Assembly (NCBI RefSeq): GCF_014472415.1 | Contig: NZ_JACSZV010000054.1 | Location: forward strand, 1 to 37,750 | Length of the DNA: 37,750 nt | Direction of reading: 5' to 3' | Source: Pseudomonas sp. N40(2020) | Lineage (GTDB): Bacteria; Pseudomonadota; Gammaproteobacteria; Pseudomonadales; Pseudomonadaceae | Shown here: piece by piece, positions 7,477-15,230 of the stretch | How the letters are laid out: the number at the start of each line of letters is the position of its first letter | How positions within the stretch are numbered: the first letter of the stretch is position 1 | Translations under genes and position numbers: made by a program | Notes under the pieces: generated by a model | What the model was told of the DNA's origin: nothing | Databases searched by the model: none | What the model saw: the letters and a program-made list of their open reading frames with translations, nothing else

Positions 7477-8724
7477 ATGACTCAGAACTCCACCCCCTCC
7501 TCCGCTCACGTCGCCATCATCGGCGGTGGCCCCGCCGGCCTGATGGCCGCCGAAGTGCTGAGCCAGGCCGGAGTCCGCGTCGATCTCTACGACAGCATGC
7601 CTTCGGTAGGCCGCAAGTTCCTGCTGGCCGGGGTCGGCGGCATGAACATCACCCACTCCGAAGCCTACCCGGCGTTCCTCTCGCGCTACGCCGAACGCGC
7701 GCCGCACATCGCTCCGCTGCTGCGCGGTTTTGATGCCGATGCGCTGTGCCGCTGGATTCATGAGCTGGGCATCGAAACCTTTATCGGCAGCTCTGGCCGC
7801 GTGTTCCCCACCGACATGAAAGCCGCCCCGTTGCTGCGCGTCTGGCTCAAACGTCTGCGCGACAGTGGCGTAGTTATCCACACCCGCCATCGCTGGCTCG
7901 GCTGGGATGAACAAGGTGCGTTGCGCATCGACAGCCCGGAAGGCGAGAAATCCATCAACCCCGACGCCACCCTGCTCGCCCTCGGCGGCGGCAGTTGGTC
8001 GCGGCTGGGTTCGGACGGCGCGTGGCTGTTGCCGCTGGAGCAGCGCGGTATAGGACTGGCGCCGTTGCAGCCCAGTAATTGCGGCTTTGAAGTGCAGGCC
8101 TGGAGCGAATTACTCGTCAGCAAATTCGCCGGCGCGCCGCTGAAAAATATTGCCATCGGCCTGAACGACGATGTGCCGCGCTTGGGCGAATGCGTGATCA
8201 CGGCGACCGGGATTGAGGGCAGTTTGATCTACGCGTTGTCGGCACCGATCCGCGAGGCAATCAACCAGCACGGCTCAGCCACCATTCATATCGACCTGCT
8301 GCCAGGTCGACCTGTGGATAAATTGCAGGCGGCATTGAGCAAACCCCGTGGCTCGCGCTCAATGGCCAAGCATCTACACAGTCAGATCGGGATTGATGGG
8401 GTGAAAGCGGCGTTGTTGCGTGAATTGACTGACGCTGCAACCTTTGCCGATCCCGCGCTGCTCGCCCGAGCGATAAAAGCGCTGCCGCTGACATTGGTGA
8501 AGACCCGTCCTTTGGATGAGGCGATCAGCAGTGCGGGTGGCGTGACGTTTGAAGCGATGGATGAGCGATTGATGCTCAAGGCGTTGCCGGGGGTGTTTTG
8601 TGCGGGTGAGATGCTGGATTGGGAAGCGCCAACGGGCGGCTATTTGCTGACGGGGTGTTTTGCCAGCGGGCGGGCGGCAGGGTTGGGTATTGTGCAATGG
8701 CTCAAGTCCGAGGCGTCTGCCTGA
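7477..8724 (+). CDS. FAD-dependent oxidoreductase, HI0933/BaiN-like (TIGR03862 type)
   Basis: A 415-residue flavoprotein. A Rossmann FAD-binding motif lies at residues 14-21 (IIGGGPAG), followed by a Lys-Phe-Leu segment GRKFLLAGVGGMNITHSE typical of the HI0933-like family. LLALGGGSWSRLGSDG gives the second nucleotide-contact region, and the C-terminal end has GVFCAGEMLDWEAPTGGY with the GA..DW..PTGGY FAD motif. Reaction and substrate are not established for this subfamily. I place the start at 7477; the open frame upstream to 7303 only runs through a REP element and is not coding. It is convergent with rhlE. Confidence 0.9.
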   Translation: MTQNSTPSSAHVAIIGGGPAGLMAAEVLSQAGVRVDLYDSMPSVGRKFLLAGVGGMNITHSEAYPAFLSRYAERAPHIAPLLRGFDADALCRWIHELGIETFIGSSGRVFPTDMKAAPLLRVWLKRLRDSGVVIHTRHRWLGWDEQGALRIDSPEGEKSINPDATLLALGGGSWSRLGSDGAWLLPLEQRGIGLAPLQPSNCGFEVQAWSELLVSKFAGAPLKNIAIGLNDDVPRLGECVITATGIEGSLIYALSAPIREAINQHGSATIHIDLLPGRPVDKLQAALSKPRGSRSMAKHLHSQIGIDGVKAALLRELTDAATFADPALLARAIKALPLTLVKTRPLDEAISSAGGVTFEAMDERLMLKALPGVFCAGEMLDWEAPTGGYLLTGCFASGRAAGLGIVQWLKSEASA

Positions 8725-8734
8725 ACCCTCACCC

Positions 8735-8958
8735 CAGCCCTCTCCCAGAAGGAGAGGGAGCCGGCCGAGGTGTCTGCCGTAACGCACTGACCTGAAAGAC
8801 CGAGTCGATTATGGATTCGGTCAGCCGGCCGAGGTAAATGGCGAAGGCCCCGTCGATTATGGATTCACAACAGAAGTATCAAGTCGGCGTACTTCGCGAG
8901 CATCCCCCAATCAGTCCCCTCTCCCTCGGGGAGAGGGTTAGGGTGAGGGTGAGGGGCT
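8735..8958. repeat. Composite intergenic repeat with nested direct and inverted copies
   Basis: This lies between the converging flavoprotein and rhlE genes. CTCTCC (8740-8745) pairs with GGAGAG (8751-8756), and a similar hairpin occurs near 8918-8937 (CCTCTCCC/GGGAGAGG). AGCCGGCCGAGGT is repeated directly at 8759-8771 and 8823-8835, and GTCGATTATGGATTC at 8804-8818 and 8852-8866. The outer flanks CCCTCACCCC and GGGTGAGGG are roughly inverted. No gene is seen. It probably also ends both transcripts. Confidence 0.7.
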
Positions 8959-8965
8959 TTTGACC

Positions 8966-10303
8966 TTAAGGCTTACGCTTGCGCGGCCCGGTATTGAACA
9001 CCGGCACTTTACGCACAGGCTTGATCGATGGCTCCGGCGCCTGCGTCTCGCCGCTGTCCACCCACTTGCCAAGATTACGCTTGCCGCCACCGCCGGACGT
9101 TTTCGGCTTTTTAGGTTTCTTCGGCTTCTTGATCACCTGACCGCTGGCATCGGTATCCGGCACGCGGTGCTCAGGCTCGAAGTCCGGTTCGTTCTGACGC
9201 TTCAAGGTCTGACGCGTGAGCATCTCGATCGCCGAGAGCATGTTCACCTCATCGGCACACACCAGCGAGATCGCCTCGCCCGTCGCACCCGCACGGCCAG
9301 TACGGCCGATCCGGTGAATGTAATCTTCGGCCACGATCGGCAGGTCGAAGTTGACCACCAGCGGCAAATCTTCGATGTCCAGACCACGGGCCGCCACGTC
9401 GGTGGCCACCAGAATCTGCACTTCGCTGAGTTTGAAACGATCCAGCGCGCGCTGGCGTGTCGCTTGCGGCTTGTCGCCGTGAATGCCGTCGGCGTTGATG
9501 CCCAGACCCTGGAGTTTTTCCACCAGCGCATCCACGCCGTTGCGGGTCTTGGCGAACACCAGCACCTGCTTCCACTTGCCTTTGCGCATCAGGTGCACGA
9601 ACAGTTCGGCCTTGCGCTTCTTGTCCACCGTCACGATCCACTGCTTGACGGTGTTGGCGGCAACGTTGCGCGGGCTGACTTCGATGCTCAGCGGGTCGTT
9701 GAGCATTTGCCCGGCCAGCAGGCGAATGTCATCGGAGAAAGTCGCGGAGAACAGCAGGGTCTGGCGCTTTTTCGGCAGCATGCGGTAAATGTTCGCCAGT
9801 TCTTCGGAGAAGCCCAGGTCAAGCATACGATCGGCTTCATCCAGCACCAGGGTTTGCAACTGATCGAGTTTCAGCGCGTTCTGGCGGAACAGGTCGATCA
9901 GGCGACCAGGCGTGGCAACAAGCACATCGACGCCGCCGCGCAGCTTCATCATTTGTGGGTTGATGCTGACGCCGCCGTAAACCGCATAAGTGCGCAGCGG
10001 CAGGTTTTCGGCGTACTGGCGCACGGACTCATGAACCTGCTCGGCCAGCTCGCGGGTCGGCACCAGAATCAGCGCACGCGCCGAATTCGCGGTGACTTTT
10101 GGGCCTTCCATAGCCAGCAACTGCAACAACGGCAAGGCGAAACCGGCGGTCTTGCCGGTACCGGTCTGGGCCGCTGCCATCAGGTCGCGACCGGCCAGAA
10201 CGGCCGGGATGGCTTGCGCCTGCACCGGCGTCGGGGTCTGGTAGCCGAGCGTCTCGAGGGAGCGCAGCAAGGGTTCGATCAGGCCAAGGGAGGCGAAAGT
10301 CAT
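8966..10303 (-). CDS. rhlE: DEAD-box ATP-dependent RNA helicase, RhlE type
   Basis: A 445-residue cytoplasmic helicase that unwinds RNA duplexes in ribosome assembly or mRNA turnover. Motifs in order: Q motif around GYQTPTPVQAQAIP (20-33), Walker A AAQTGTGKT (44-52), PTREL (82-86), TPGR (131-134), DEAD (155-158), SAT (186-188), ARGLD and HRIGRTGRAG. The C-terminal tail is basic and Gly/Lys-rich (KKPKKPKKPK), which usually adds RNA affinity. I choose the ATG at 10303 (MTFASLGL), the family start, over a GTG 39 bp upstream. Pseudomonas genomes encode several RhlE paralogues, so which copy this is remains open. Confidence 0.92.
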   Translation of the reverse strand: MTFASLGLIEPLLRSLETLGYQTPTPVQAQAIPAVLAGRDLMAAAQTGTGKTAGFALPLLQLLAMEGPKVTANSARALILVPTRELAEQVHESVRQYAENLPLRTYAVYGGVSINPQMMKLRGGVDVLVATPGRLIDLFRQNALKLDQLQTLVLDEADRMLDLGFSEELANIYRMLPKKRQTLLFSATFSDDIRLLAGQMLNDPLSIEVSPRNVAANTVKQWIVTVDKKRKAELFVHLMRKGKWKQVLVFAKTRNGVDALVEKLQGLGINADGIHGDKPQATRQRALDRFKLSEVQILVATDVAARGLDIEDLPLVVNFDLPIVAEDYIHRIGRTGRAGATGEAISLVCADEVNMLSAIEMLTRQTLKRQNEPDFEPEHRVPDTDASGQVIKKPKKPKKPKTSGGGGKRNLGKWVDSGETQAPEPSIKPVRKVPVFNTGPRKRKP

Positions 10304-10368
10304 GGGAGTACCGTAGGAAAATTCAGCGCAGTTGTGCGACACGAGTGTGCAATGGCGCGCAGTTTACC

Positions 10369-11304
10369 CTAATTTGCGCGCTGTTCCGTCGGAACGGCCG
10401 TCGGCACGTCTACCGGCGGCTGTGCCGGACGACGCCACTGCGGCAGACCGATCAGCACCACGGCACTGATGATCACCAGCATCGCCAGCGCTTCTTCAAT
10501 GCCGATGGTCTCGCCGACAAACACGATCCCCAGCAACACCGCCACCGCCGGATTGACGTAGGCATAACTGGTGGCCGCCGCCGGACGCACATGCTTGAGC
10601 AGGTACATGTAGGAATTGAAGGCGATGATCGAGCCAAAGAAGATCAGATACGCCAGCGCCAACCAGCCTTCCATCGGCGGCACGGCTTGCAAGCGTTCAC
10701 CACTCACCGCACTGCCGATCAGCAGGACAACACCGCCGACCAGCATTTCCACCGCACTGGCCATCGCGCCCTGCGGCAACGGCAGGTGCCTGCTCCACAC
10801 CGAACCGAAGGCCCAGGTCGCCGCCGCGAAAATCAGCAAAGCAGCGCCCAAGGGGCTCGATTGCAGGTTGGACCCCATGTTGAGCATGGCAATGCCGACA
10901 ATCCCCAGCGCCACCCCGGCCCATTCGAGACGAGTATTACGCGCGCCCCAGAAATAACCGCAGAGCAACGTAAACAGCGGCACCGTCGCCACCGCCAATG
11001 CCGCCACACCAGAAGCCACCCCCGTGTGCTCCGCCACACTCACCGCACCGTTACCAAAACTGAGCAGCAAAATCCCGATGATCCCCGCCGCTTTCCACTG
11101 CACCCACGTCGGCGCCGGTGCCCCGCGCCAGCGCAGGAACGCGTACATCAACGTGCCAGCAATGATGAAGCGCACTCCGCCAAGCATCAGCGGTGGCCAA
11201 TATTCAACGCCGATGCGAATCACCAGATAGGTCGAACCCCAAATCACATACAACGCAAAAAACGCGGCGATCAGCGGCAAGGAAAAACGGCGCAAGGCAG
11301 GCAT
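10369..11304 (-). CDS. DMT-superfamily (EamA) exporter, YedA-like
   Basis: A 311-residue membrane protein with ten predicted helices in two EamA repeats. The first helix reads FFALYVIWGSTYLVIRIGVEYWPP, the classical EamA opening, and each repeat ends with helices near LLCGYFWGARNTRLEW and FVGETIGIEEALAML. It resembles YedA/RhaT-type exporters; substrate unknown, with amino acids or their analogues plausible. The start is set at 11304 (MPALRRF). It is divergent from an Lrp/AsnC-type regulator 163 bp away, the usual arrangement for a regulator controlling an amino-acid exporter. Confidence 0.9.
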   Translation of the reverse strand: MPALRRFSLPLIAAFFALYVIWGSTYLVIRIGVEYWPPLMLGGVRFIIAGTLMYAFLRWRGAPAPTWVQWKAAGIIGILLLSFGNGAVSVAEHTGVASGVAALAVATVPLFTLLCGYFWGARNTRLEWAGVALGIVGIAMLNMGSNLQSSPLGAALLIFAAATWAFGSVWSRHLPLPQGAMASAVEMLVGGVVLLIGSAVSGERLQAVPPMEGWLALAYLIFFGSIIAFNSYMYLLKHVRPAAATSYAYVNPAVAVLLGIVFVGETIGIEEALAMLVIISAVVLIGLPQWRRPAQPPVDVPTAVPTEQRAN

Positions 11305-11397
11305 GGGCAGCTCGACAGTCTGTGTCAGAAGATTGGTTATTCTAGAAAGGCCAGCGGGCAAAAATAAGTTACAAAACCTGTTTATCAGGCCAGTACA

Positions 11398-11443
11398 CTT
11401 TTGAAATCACGGAGATCTACGGAATAAACCACGATTTCGAAAG
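11398..11443. promoter_or_regulatory. Spaced inverted repeat, candidate Lrp-type operator
   Basis: CTTTTGAAATC (11398-11408) and GATTTCGAAAG (11433-11443) are inverted 11-mers with one mismatch, separated by 24 nt. They lie in the divergent exporter/regulator gap, ending 24 bp before the regulator start. Lrp-family octamers often bind spaced, AT-rich dyads; this is inference. Confidence 0.35.
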
Positions 11444-11467
11444 ACTGACACTTTCAGGAGTTAAGCC

Positions 11468-11923
11468 TTGGATAAATACGACCGCATGCTGCTCAGCGCC
11501 CTGCTCGAAAACGGCCGGGCGTCCTACGCCGACCTGGCGCGCAAAGTAAACCTCTCCGCCCCCGCCGTGGCCGAGCGCGTGGCCAAGCTTGAGGCATCGG
11601 GCGTGATCACCGGCTATGAAGCGAAAATTGATCTGTCGAAAATCGGTCTGCCGATCCAGTGTGTGATCGAACTGCGCCTGCATCAAAACGGCAGCCAGAA
11701 GGTGTACGACGAATTGGTCAAAATTCCGCAACTGACCGAGTGCTTTCGGGTGACGGGCGATCCGTGCGTGATCATGAAGGCCGCAGTGGGGTCGATGCCG
11801 GAGCTGGAGGAGTTGATCAACCGGGTGGCGAAGTTCGGGTTCAGCAAGACTTCGATTGTGTTGTCGAGCGCCATCGAGAAGCGCGTGCCGCTGGGCCATA
11901 TCGAAGGCAACGGCAAGTCTTGA
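11468..11923 (+). CDS. Lrp/AsnC-family transcriptional regulator
   Basis: A 151-residue regulator. The N-terminal HTH (about residues 5-60) contains LLSALLENGRASYADLARKVNLS and the recognition helix APAVAERVAKLEASGVI. The C-terminal RAM ligand-binding domain (65-140) contains ECFRVTGDPCVIMKAAV and the closing LSSAIEKRVPL. Start codon is TTG at 11468, chosen because AGGAG stands 7 nt upstream and MDKYDRMLL fits the family start. It likely senses an amino acid and regulates the divergent EamA exporter. Confidence 0.92.
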   Translation: MDKYDRMLLSALLENGRASYADLARKVNLSAPAVAERVAKLEASGVITGYEAKIDLSKIGLPIQCVIELRLHQNGSQKVYDELVKIPQLTECFRVTGDPCVIMKAAVGSMPELEELINRVAKFGFSKTSIVLSSAIEKRVPLGHIEGNGKS

Positions 11924-11938
11924 GGCAATGATGTTCCC

Positions 11939-12028
11939 TGCGGGAGCGGGCTTGCCCGCGAAGAGGGAGTGTCAGACAACACCTTTCTGAATGACACAGC
12001 GCATTCGCGAGTAAGTCCGCTAGCGAGA
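11939..12028. repeat. REP-like repeat with degenerate partner
   Basis: TGCGGGAGCGGGCTTGCCCG then CGAA (11939-11962) is a REP core. A degraded inverted partner (TTCGCGAGTAAGTCCGCTAGCG) follows at about 12005-12026. It lies between the converging Lrp and Bro-N genes. Confidence 0.6.
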
Positions 12029-12033
12029 AGCCT

Positions 12034-12546
12034 TCAACCCTGGCGACGACTTTCCTGAGTCAGCAAGTGCGGCATATCTCGCATGCGCATCCATGGCTCA
12101 TTGCGCCAATGCAGAAGTCTCAACGTTTCCCCTGCGCACATCATCAAACGCAGATGCGGATCTGAAACTGACTCCGAGCCCTGACGAAGCATCGGCACGA
12201 CCTCATGGGTCAGCCAACGACGCAAATGACGGTTCTCCGGGGAGTAGTGGTAAACCAGCATTGCGTAAACGCCGGACTCGCTCAACATCAAGGTCTCTTG
12301 AACACCATCGCTTCCCGACAGATACATTATCCGCCGCTGATCTTCATCAAGCTTCAGAACTTGTCGCCCATTGATTTCCAACCCCATGAGACGACCAAAA
12401 TCACGGGCACAGAACCAGGCTTCTGCATGCAGCAGAGTTGCCCGCAGTTGAATGTGATGACGAATAAAAGCTTGTGGTGTTACGAAAGGTTCACGGATGA
12501 ACGCTGAACCAGAATCTTCTGGAGGGTTGGGCGTAGCTTTGAACAT
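12034..12546 (-). CDS. Bro-N domain protein (phage antirepressor-like)
   Basis: A 170-residue protein. The central part (about residues 20-120) fits the Bro-N fold of baculovirus Bro and phage antirepressor proteins: AEAWFCARDFGRLMGLEING, then MLSESGVYAMLVYHYSPENRHLRRWLTHEVVPMLR, where the last segment is the most conserved family signature. Phage antirepressor C-terminal domains are absent; the tail is a short basic helix with WMRMRDMPHLLTQE. The start at 12546 has a strong AGGAG (CAAAGGAGA). No other phage gene is near, so this is a lone chromosomal member, possibly DNA-binding. Its leader of about 150 nt is unusually structured (see separate entries). Confidence 0.85.
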   Translation of the reverse strand: MFKATPNPPEDSGSAFIREPFVTPQAFIRHHIQLRATLLHAEAWFCARDFGRLMGLEINGRQVLKLDEDQRRIMYLSGSDGVQETLMLSESGVYAMLVYHYSPENRHLRRWLTHEVVPMLRQGSESVSDPHLRLMMCAGETLRLLHWRNEPWMRMRDMPHLLTQESRRQG

Positions 12547-12569
12547 GGCAAATCTCCTTTGAACGTCGG

Positions 12570-12701
12570 AGCTGCCAGCATCACTTGCAGATGATGGGTG
12601 GCAGCTGTGCACGGGTCTGCAAGACCGAGTAGGAGACCTCGGCAGACCCTAAGGTCTCCCGCACACAGCTACCATAAATCGATGGTCGCTAATTGAAGCG
12701 A
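12570..12701 (-). promoter_or_regulatory. Structured 5' leader with competing hairpins upstream of Bro-N gene
   Basis: Read on the minus strand, in transcript order, the leader has these parts. GTCGCT/AGCGAC is a hairpin at the predicted 5' end (12685-12701). TGGTAGCTGTG (12664-12674) can pair with CACAGCTGCCA (12599-12609), 11 pairs with one G-U. That same CAGCTGCCA segment can instead pair with TGGCAGCT (12570-12577) just before the Shine-Dalgarno. GGAGACC (12653-12659) can pair with GGTCTCC (12632-12638), which crosses the alternative stem GGGTCTGC/GCAGACCC (12642-12649 with 12613-12620). Mutually exclusive stems suggest an attenuator or translational switch. Confidence 0.5.
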
Positions 12702-12790
12702 CGCGATTATAGGTTCGCCAGTGGTCTCCTAACAAACTAACGGCAGGCTTGCAGTCCCGATCGCTGAATTGGCAGCGACGAAAAGAGGTT
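12623..12790. repeat. Two diverged tandem units of about 70-75 bp
   Basis: GGTCTCC recurs at 12653 and 12723, and the hairpin TCGCT(G)AATTG..AGCGACG recurs at 12686-12702 and 12761-12779, giving two imperfect tandem copies. The promoter of the Bro-N gene lies between the two hairpins. From 12790 to 12990 I see no gene, only a short open frame without support. Confidence 0.45.
12706..12735 (-). promoter_or_regulatory. Sigma-70 promoter for the Bro-N gene
   Basis: On the minus strand: a perfect -10 TATAAT (12706-12711) and a -35 TTGTTA (12730-12735) with an 18-bp spacer. The predicted start of transcription near 12699 gives a leader of about 150 nt before the ATG at 12546. Confidence 0.6.
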
Positions 12791-12992
12791 AGCGGTGGGG
12801 CTATCAGAGCTCAAGACGGATAATCCCTAAACTTCAGTAGGATGCTTCGTCGAACTCTACACACCACTAAACAACCCGGTTACACGAGACTTTCTGGCCG
12901 GTAGACGCCACCAAGCGCAACGGCTGATGTCCTCCAGGTTTATGCCGGTGTGCAGGGTTGATAATCAACAATTTGCCAGTCTGGCCTGACTT

Positions 12993-13025
12993 AAAAAGAT
13001 CGCAGCCTGCGGCAGCTCCTACAGG
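12993..13025. repeat. REP-like repeat
   Basis: Contains AAAAAGATCGCAGCCTGCGG followed by CAGCTCCTACAGG, the family core seen at 3959-3988. It lies 19 bp beyond the exonuclease stop, on the Bro-N side. Confidence 0.7.
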
Positions 13026-13044
13026 AATTATGGTGAGTTCGGGA

Positions 13045-13671
13045 TCAGCGGTAGCGCTGCAGATGCTCGCCAACTTTCGCAGCCGGCACTTTCTGCAATT
13101 TGCACAGCAGGTCATGGTTCAACTCGCGCACGCCATGCTTGTCGCGCAACTCTCCGGCCAGATGCGCCATCAAATTGGCCGCCATCTCCGCATCCGCCAT
13201 CGCCCGGTGAGCCTGACCAGTGTGCGGCAGGCGAGCGAACGTGGTGAGGGTGCCGAGCTTGTGATTCGGCGCGGCGGGCATCAACCGGCGGGCCAGCAGT
13301 AGTGAGCAGGCAAAATTCTGGAGACGCGTGCGTTTGATCCGCCCCAGTTCAAAATCCCAGAACTTCTGGTCGAACGAAGCGTTGTGTGCGACCAGTGGCG
13401 TGCAGCCGACAAACTCGTTGACCTCGTTCATCACCTGTTCCGCCGAGGGCGCGGTGCGCAGCATGGCGTTGCTGATGCCGGTCAGTTGTTCGATGAACGC
13501 AGGGACGCGCACGCCGGCGTTCATGAGGCTCTGGTAACGCTCGACGATGCGGCCGTTTTCCAGCATGACCACGGCGATTTCCGTGGCGCGGCAGCTGCTG
13601 TTCGGCGAGAGGCCGGTGGTTTCAAAGTCGATGACTGCAATGCGTTCCAAACCGGGTTCAACTCCGTTCAA
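13045..13671 (-). CDS. DnaQ-like 3'-5' exonuclease (DEDDh)
   Basis: A 208-residue exonuclease of the DnaQ/RNase T superfamily. Exo I is IDFETTG (14-20; D15, E17), Exo II is LVAHNASFD (93-101; D101), and Exo III is HRAMADAE with H155 and D160, giving the DEDDh type that uses two metal ions to remove 3' nucleotides. It lacks any polymerase or GIY-YIG domain, so it is a free-standing enzyme rather than the Pol III epsilon subunit, which is usually longer with a clamp-binding tail. The start is TTG at 13671; another TTG seven codons on (before ERIAVIDFETTG) is equally possible. It follows the NYN gene by 20 bp, so likely shares its transcript. Confidence 0.9.
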   Translation of the reverse strand: MNGVEPGLERIAVIDFETTGLSPNSSCRATEIAVVMLENGRIVERYQSLMNAGVRVPAFIEQLTGISNAMLRTAPSAEQVMNEVNEFVGCTPLVAHNASFDQKFWDFELGRIKRTRLQNFACSLLLARRLMPAAPNHKLGTLTTFARLPHTGQAHRAMADAEMAANLMAHLAGELRDKHGVRELNHDLLCKLQKVPAAKVGEHLQRYR

Positions 13672-13691
13672 ATCAATTCTTCAGTAGCCGC

Positions 13692-14171
13692 TCAATTCTT
13701 CAGAAGCAGCGCGCCTTCGATCGGCACGTAGCGGCTGGCAGCGCGGATCAGCGAGTTGGCGGTCAGGCCCGGGACGCCATAGGCCACCGCTTGCACGCCG
13801 TGCTTGTTGATGATGCGTTCGAGCAGCATGTCGAAATCGCCATCACCGGAGGCCAGGACGATTTCGTCAACGTGGTCGGCGGCGTCCATGATGTCGAGGG
13901 TGATGCCCACGTCCCAGTCGCCCTTGGCCGAGCCGTCGCTGCGCTGGATGTATGGCTTGAGCTTCACGGTGAAGCCGAGGTTGCGCAGGATCTGCTGGAA
14001 CTGCTGCTGTTTGCTGTCACCACGGTCGATGGCGTAGGCGTAGGCCTCGACGATCTGCCCGTCCTTGCTGATGTCGGCCCACAGCGCGGCGTAGTTGAAG
14101 TGGCAACCATAGGCCTGACGCACGGTGTAGTAGAGGTTCTGCACGTCGGCGAACACTGCGATTTTTTTCAC
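13692..14171 (-). CDS. NYN-domain (LabA/DUF88) putative ribonuclease
   Basis: A 159-residue single-domain NYN protein with a PIN-like fold. Acidic metal-site residues are visible: D9 with N12 in VFADVQNLYY, D93 in GITLDIMD, and D110/D112 in the signature SGDGDF (108-113). The family members studied are metal-dependent RNases or RNA-processing factors; the target here is unknown. It is the first gene of a probable operon with the DEDDh exonuclease, which suggests linked nucleic-acid turnover (inference). A Shine-Dalgarno-like GGA precedes the ATG at 14171. Confidence 0.9.
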   Translation of the reverse strand: MKKIAVFADVQNLYYTVRQAYGCHFNYAALWADISKDGQIVEAYAYAIDRGDSKQQQFQQILRNLGFTVKLKPYIQRSDGSAKGDWDVGITLDIMDAADHVDEIVLASGDGDFDMLLERIINKHGVQAVAYGVPGLTANSLIRAASRYVPIEGALLLKN

Positions 14172-14309
14172 CGGAGTTCCTGTGAGCGCGCGAGCGCACG
14201 AAGCGGGATCAGGCGCCAGGCCCGAAAAAGGCGCTCAGTATGCCAGCCCGAAGGAAGGTTCCGCGAATAATCGGCCCGGAGCCCTCACAGGCTCCGGACG
14301 AATGGTGAA

Positions 14310-15053
14310 TCAGACGAAGGAATCGTCGTCATTGAAGAACGATGAGTTGTCATCGCTGTAGTCGGTATCAGTAAAGCCGCTCTGGTCGTTGCCGGCCATG
14401 CGCTGGTCATCGCCCCAGCCGCTGTTGCTCTGGTCTGCAACCTGCGCCGGTTCTTCCTTGATCACTTCAACAATCTCTTCCGGTTGCTGATTGTGATGGA
14501 ACAGGCTGCTGATCCCCTGCGCCAGCATCACGCCACCCGCCACACCAGCGGCAGTTTTCAGCGCGCCACCGAGGAAACTGCTGCCCGCCGCCGGAGCAGC
14601 CTGTTGCGCGTAGTTGGGCGGCGGTGCGCCGAAGTTCTGTTGTGGCGCGGGAGCGTTGAAGTTCTGCTGCGGTGCCGGTTCGCGCCAGCCGCCCGTCGAT
14701 GCCGGGGCACTCTGTGTTGGCGCAGGACGCGAACTGCCGCCGCCAAAGATGCTCGACAGAAACCCACTGCTACCGCTGGGTGCCGGCGCAGCACTCTGCG
14801 CCTTGGTCGATTGCAGCTCGGCCTGCAAACGCTGGACTTGCTGGGTCAACTGTTTGTTCTGCTCGTCGAGGCTTTTGAGCGCCGCCTCTTGCACCAGAAT
14901 CGCCTGGGTCATGAAATAACCTGCCGCCGGCTGGCGTGTCAGGTGTTCCTTGATCTGCGCCTCGGCCTGGGCATCGCGCGGGGCTGCCTCCGTTTCGGCC
15001 TGTTGCAGCCGGGAAAACAGTCCATCGATCAGGGTTTGTTCTTCGCTGTTCAT
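14310..15053 (-). CDS. DUF2076 domain protein
   Basis: A 247-residue protein of the DUF2076 family (function unknown). The N-terminal part (1-85) is helical with probable coiled coil around EAALKSLDEQNKQLTQQVQRLQAEL. The middle (about 95-170) is low-complexity Pro/Ala/Gln with APQQNF repeats. A Gly/Ala hydrophobic helix (GGALKTAAGVAGGVMLAQGI) follows, then a strongly acidic tail ending DDNSSFFNDDDSFV. A conserved motif lies near the start (MNSEEQTLIDGLFSRLQQAE), which fixes the ATG at 15053. The lack of a signal peptide leaves its location open. Confidence 0.88.
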   Translation of the reverse strand: MNSEEQTLIDGLFSRLQQAETEAAPRDAQAEAQIKEHLTRQPAAGYFMTQAILVQEAALKSLDEQNKQLTQQVQRLQAELQSTKAQSAAPAPSGSSGFLSSIFGGGSSRPAPTQSAPASTGGWREPAPQQNFNAPAPQQNFGAPPPNYAQQAAPAAGSSFLGGALKTAAGVAGGVMLAQGISSLFHHNQQPEEIVEVIKEEPAQVADQSNSGWGDDQRMAGNDQSGFTDTDYSDDNSSFFNDDDSFV

Positions 15054-15230
15054 GGCGACCTCGTAGATTGCCGGGGATAACGTGCCCTCGCCCACTTTGG
15101 ACAAGGTGCTCTCCCGTAATGGAGACAGTGACAGGATGTTTCAACGACCTTTACCGAATGTTTACGTTTGTGTCCGCCCGCGCATCATCGGTTAAAGTGA
15201 GCCACTGTTTTCGACCTGCGATACCGACTG

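Noticed and set aside
8960..10372. A 470-codon open frame on the plus strand opposite rhlE
   Set aside because: His/Gln/Arg-rich translation with no domain; it is the antisense shadow of a GC-rich helicase gene.
12034..12546. A prophage around the Bro-N gene
   Set aside because: No integrase, repressor, lysis or structural gene and no attachment repeats were found nearby.
12867..13115. Minus-strand frame running from the exonuclease end through the REP into the gap, a possible gene remnant
   Set aside because: Starts inside the exonuclease gene in another frame and crosses a REP; no family resemblance I can name.
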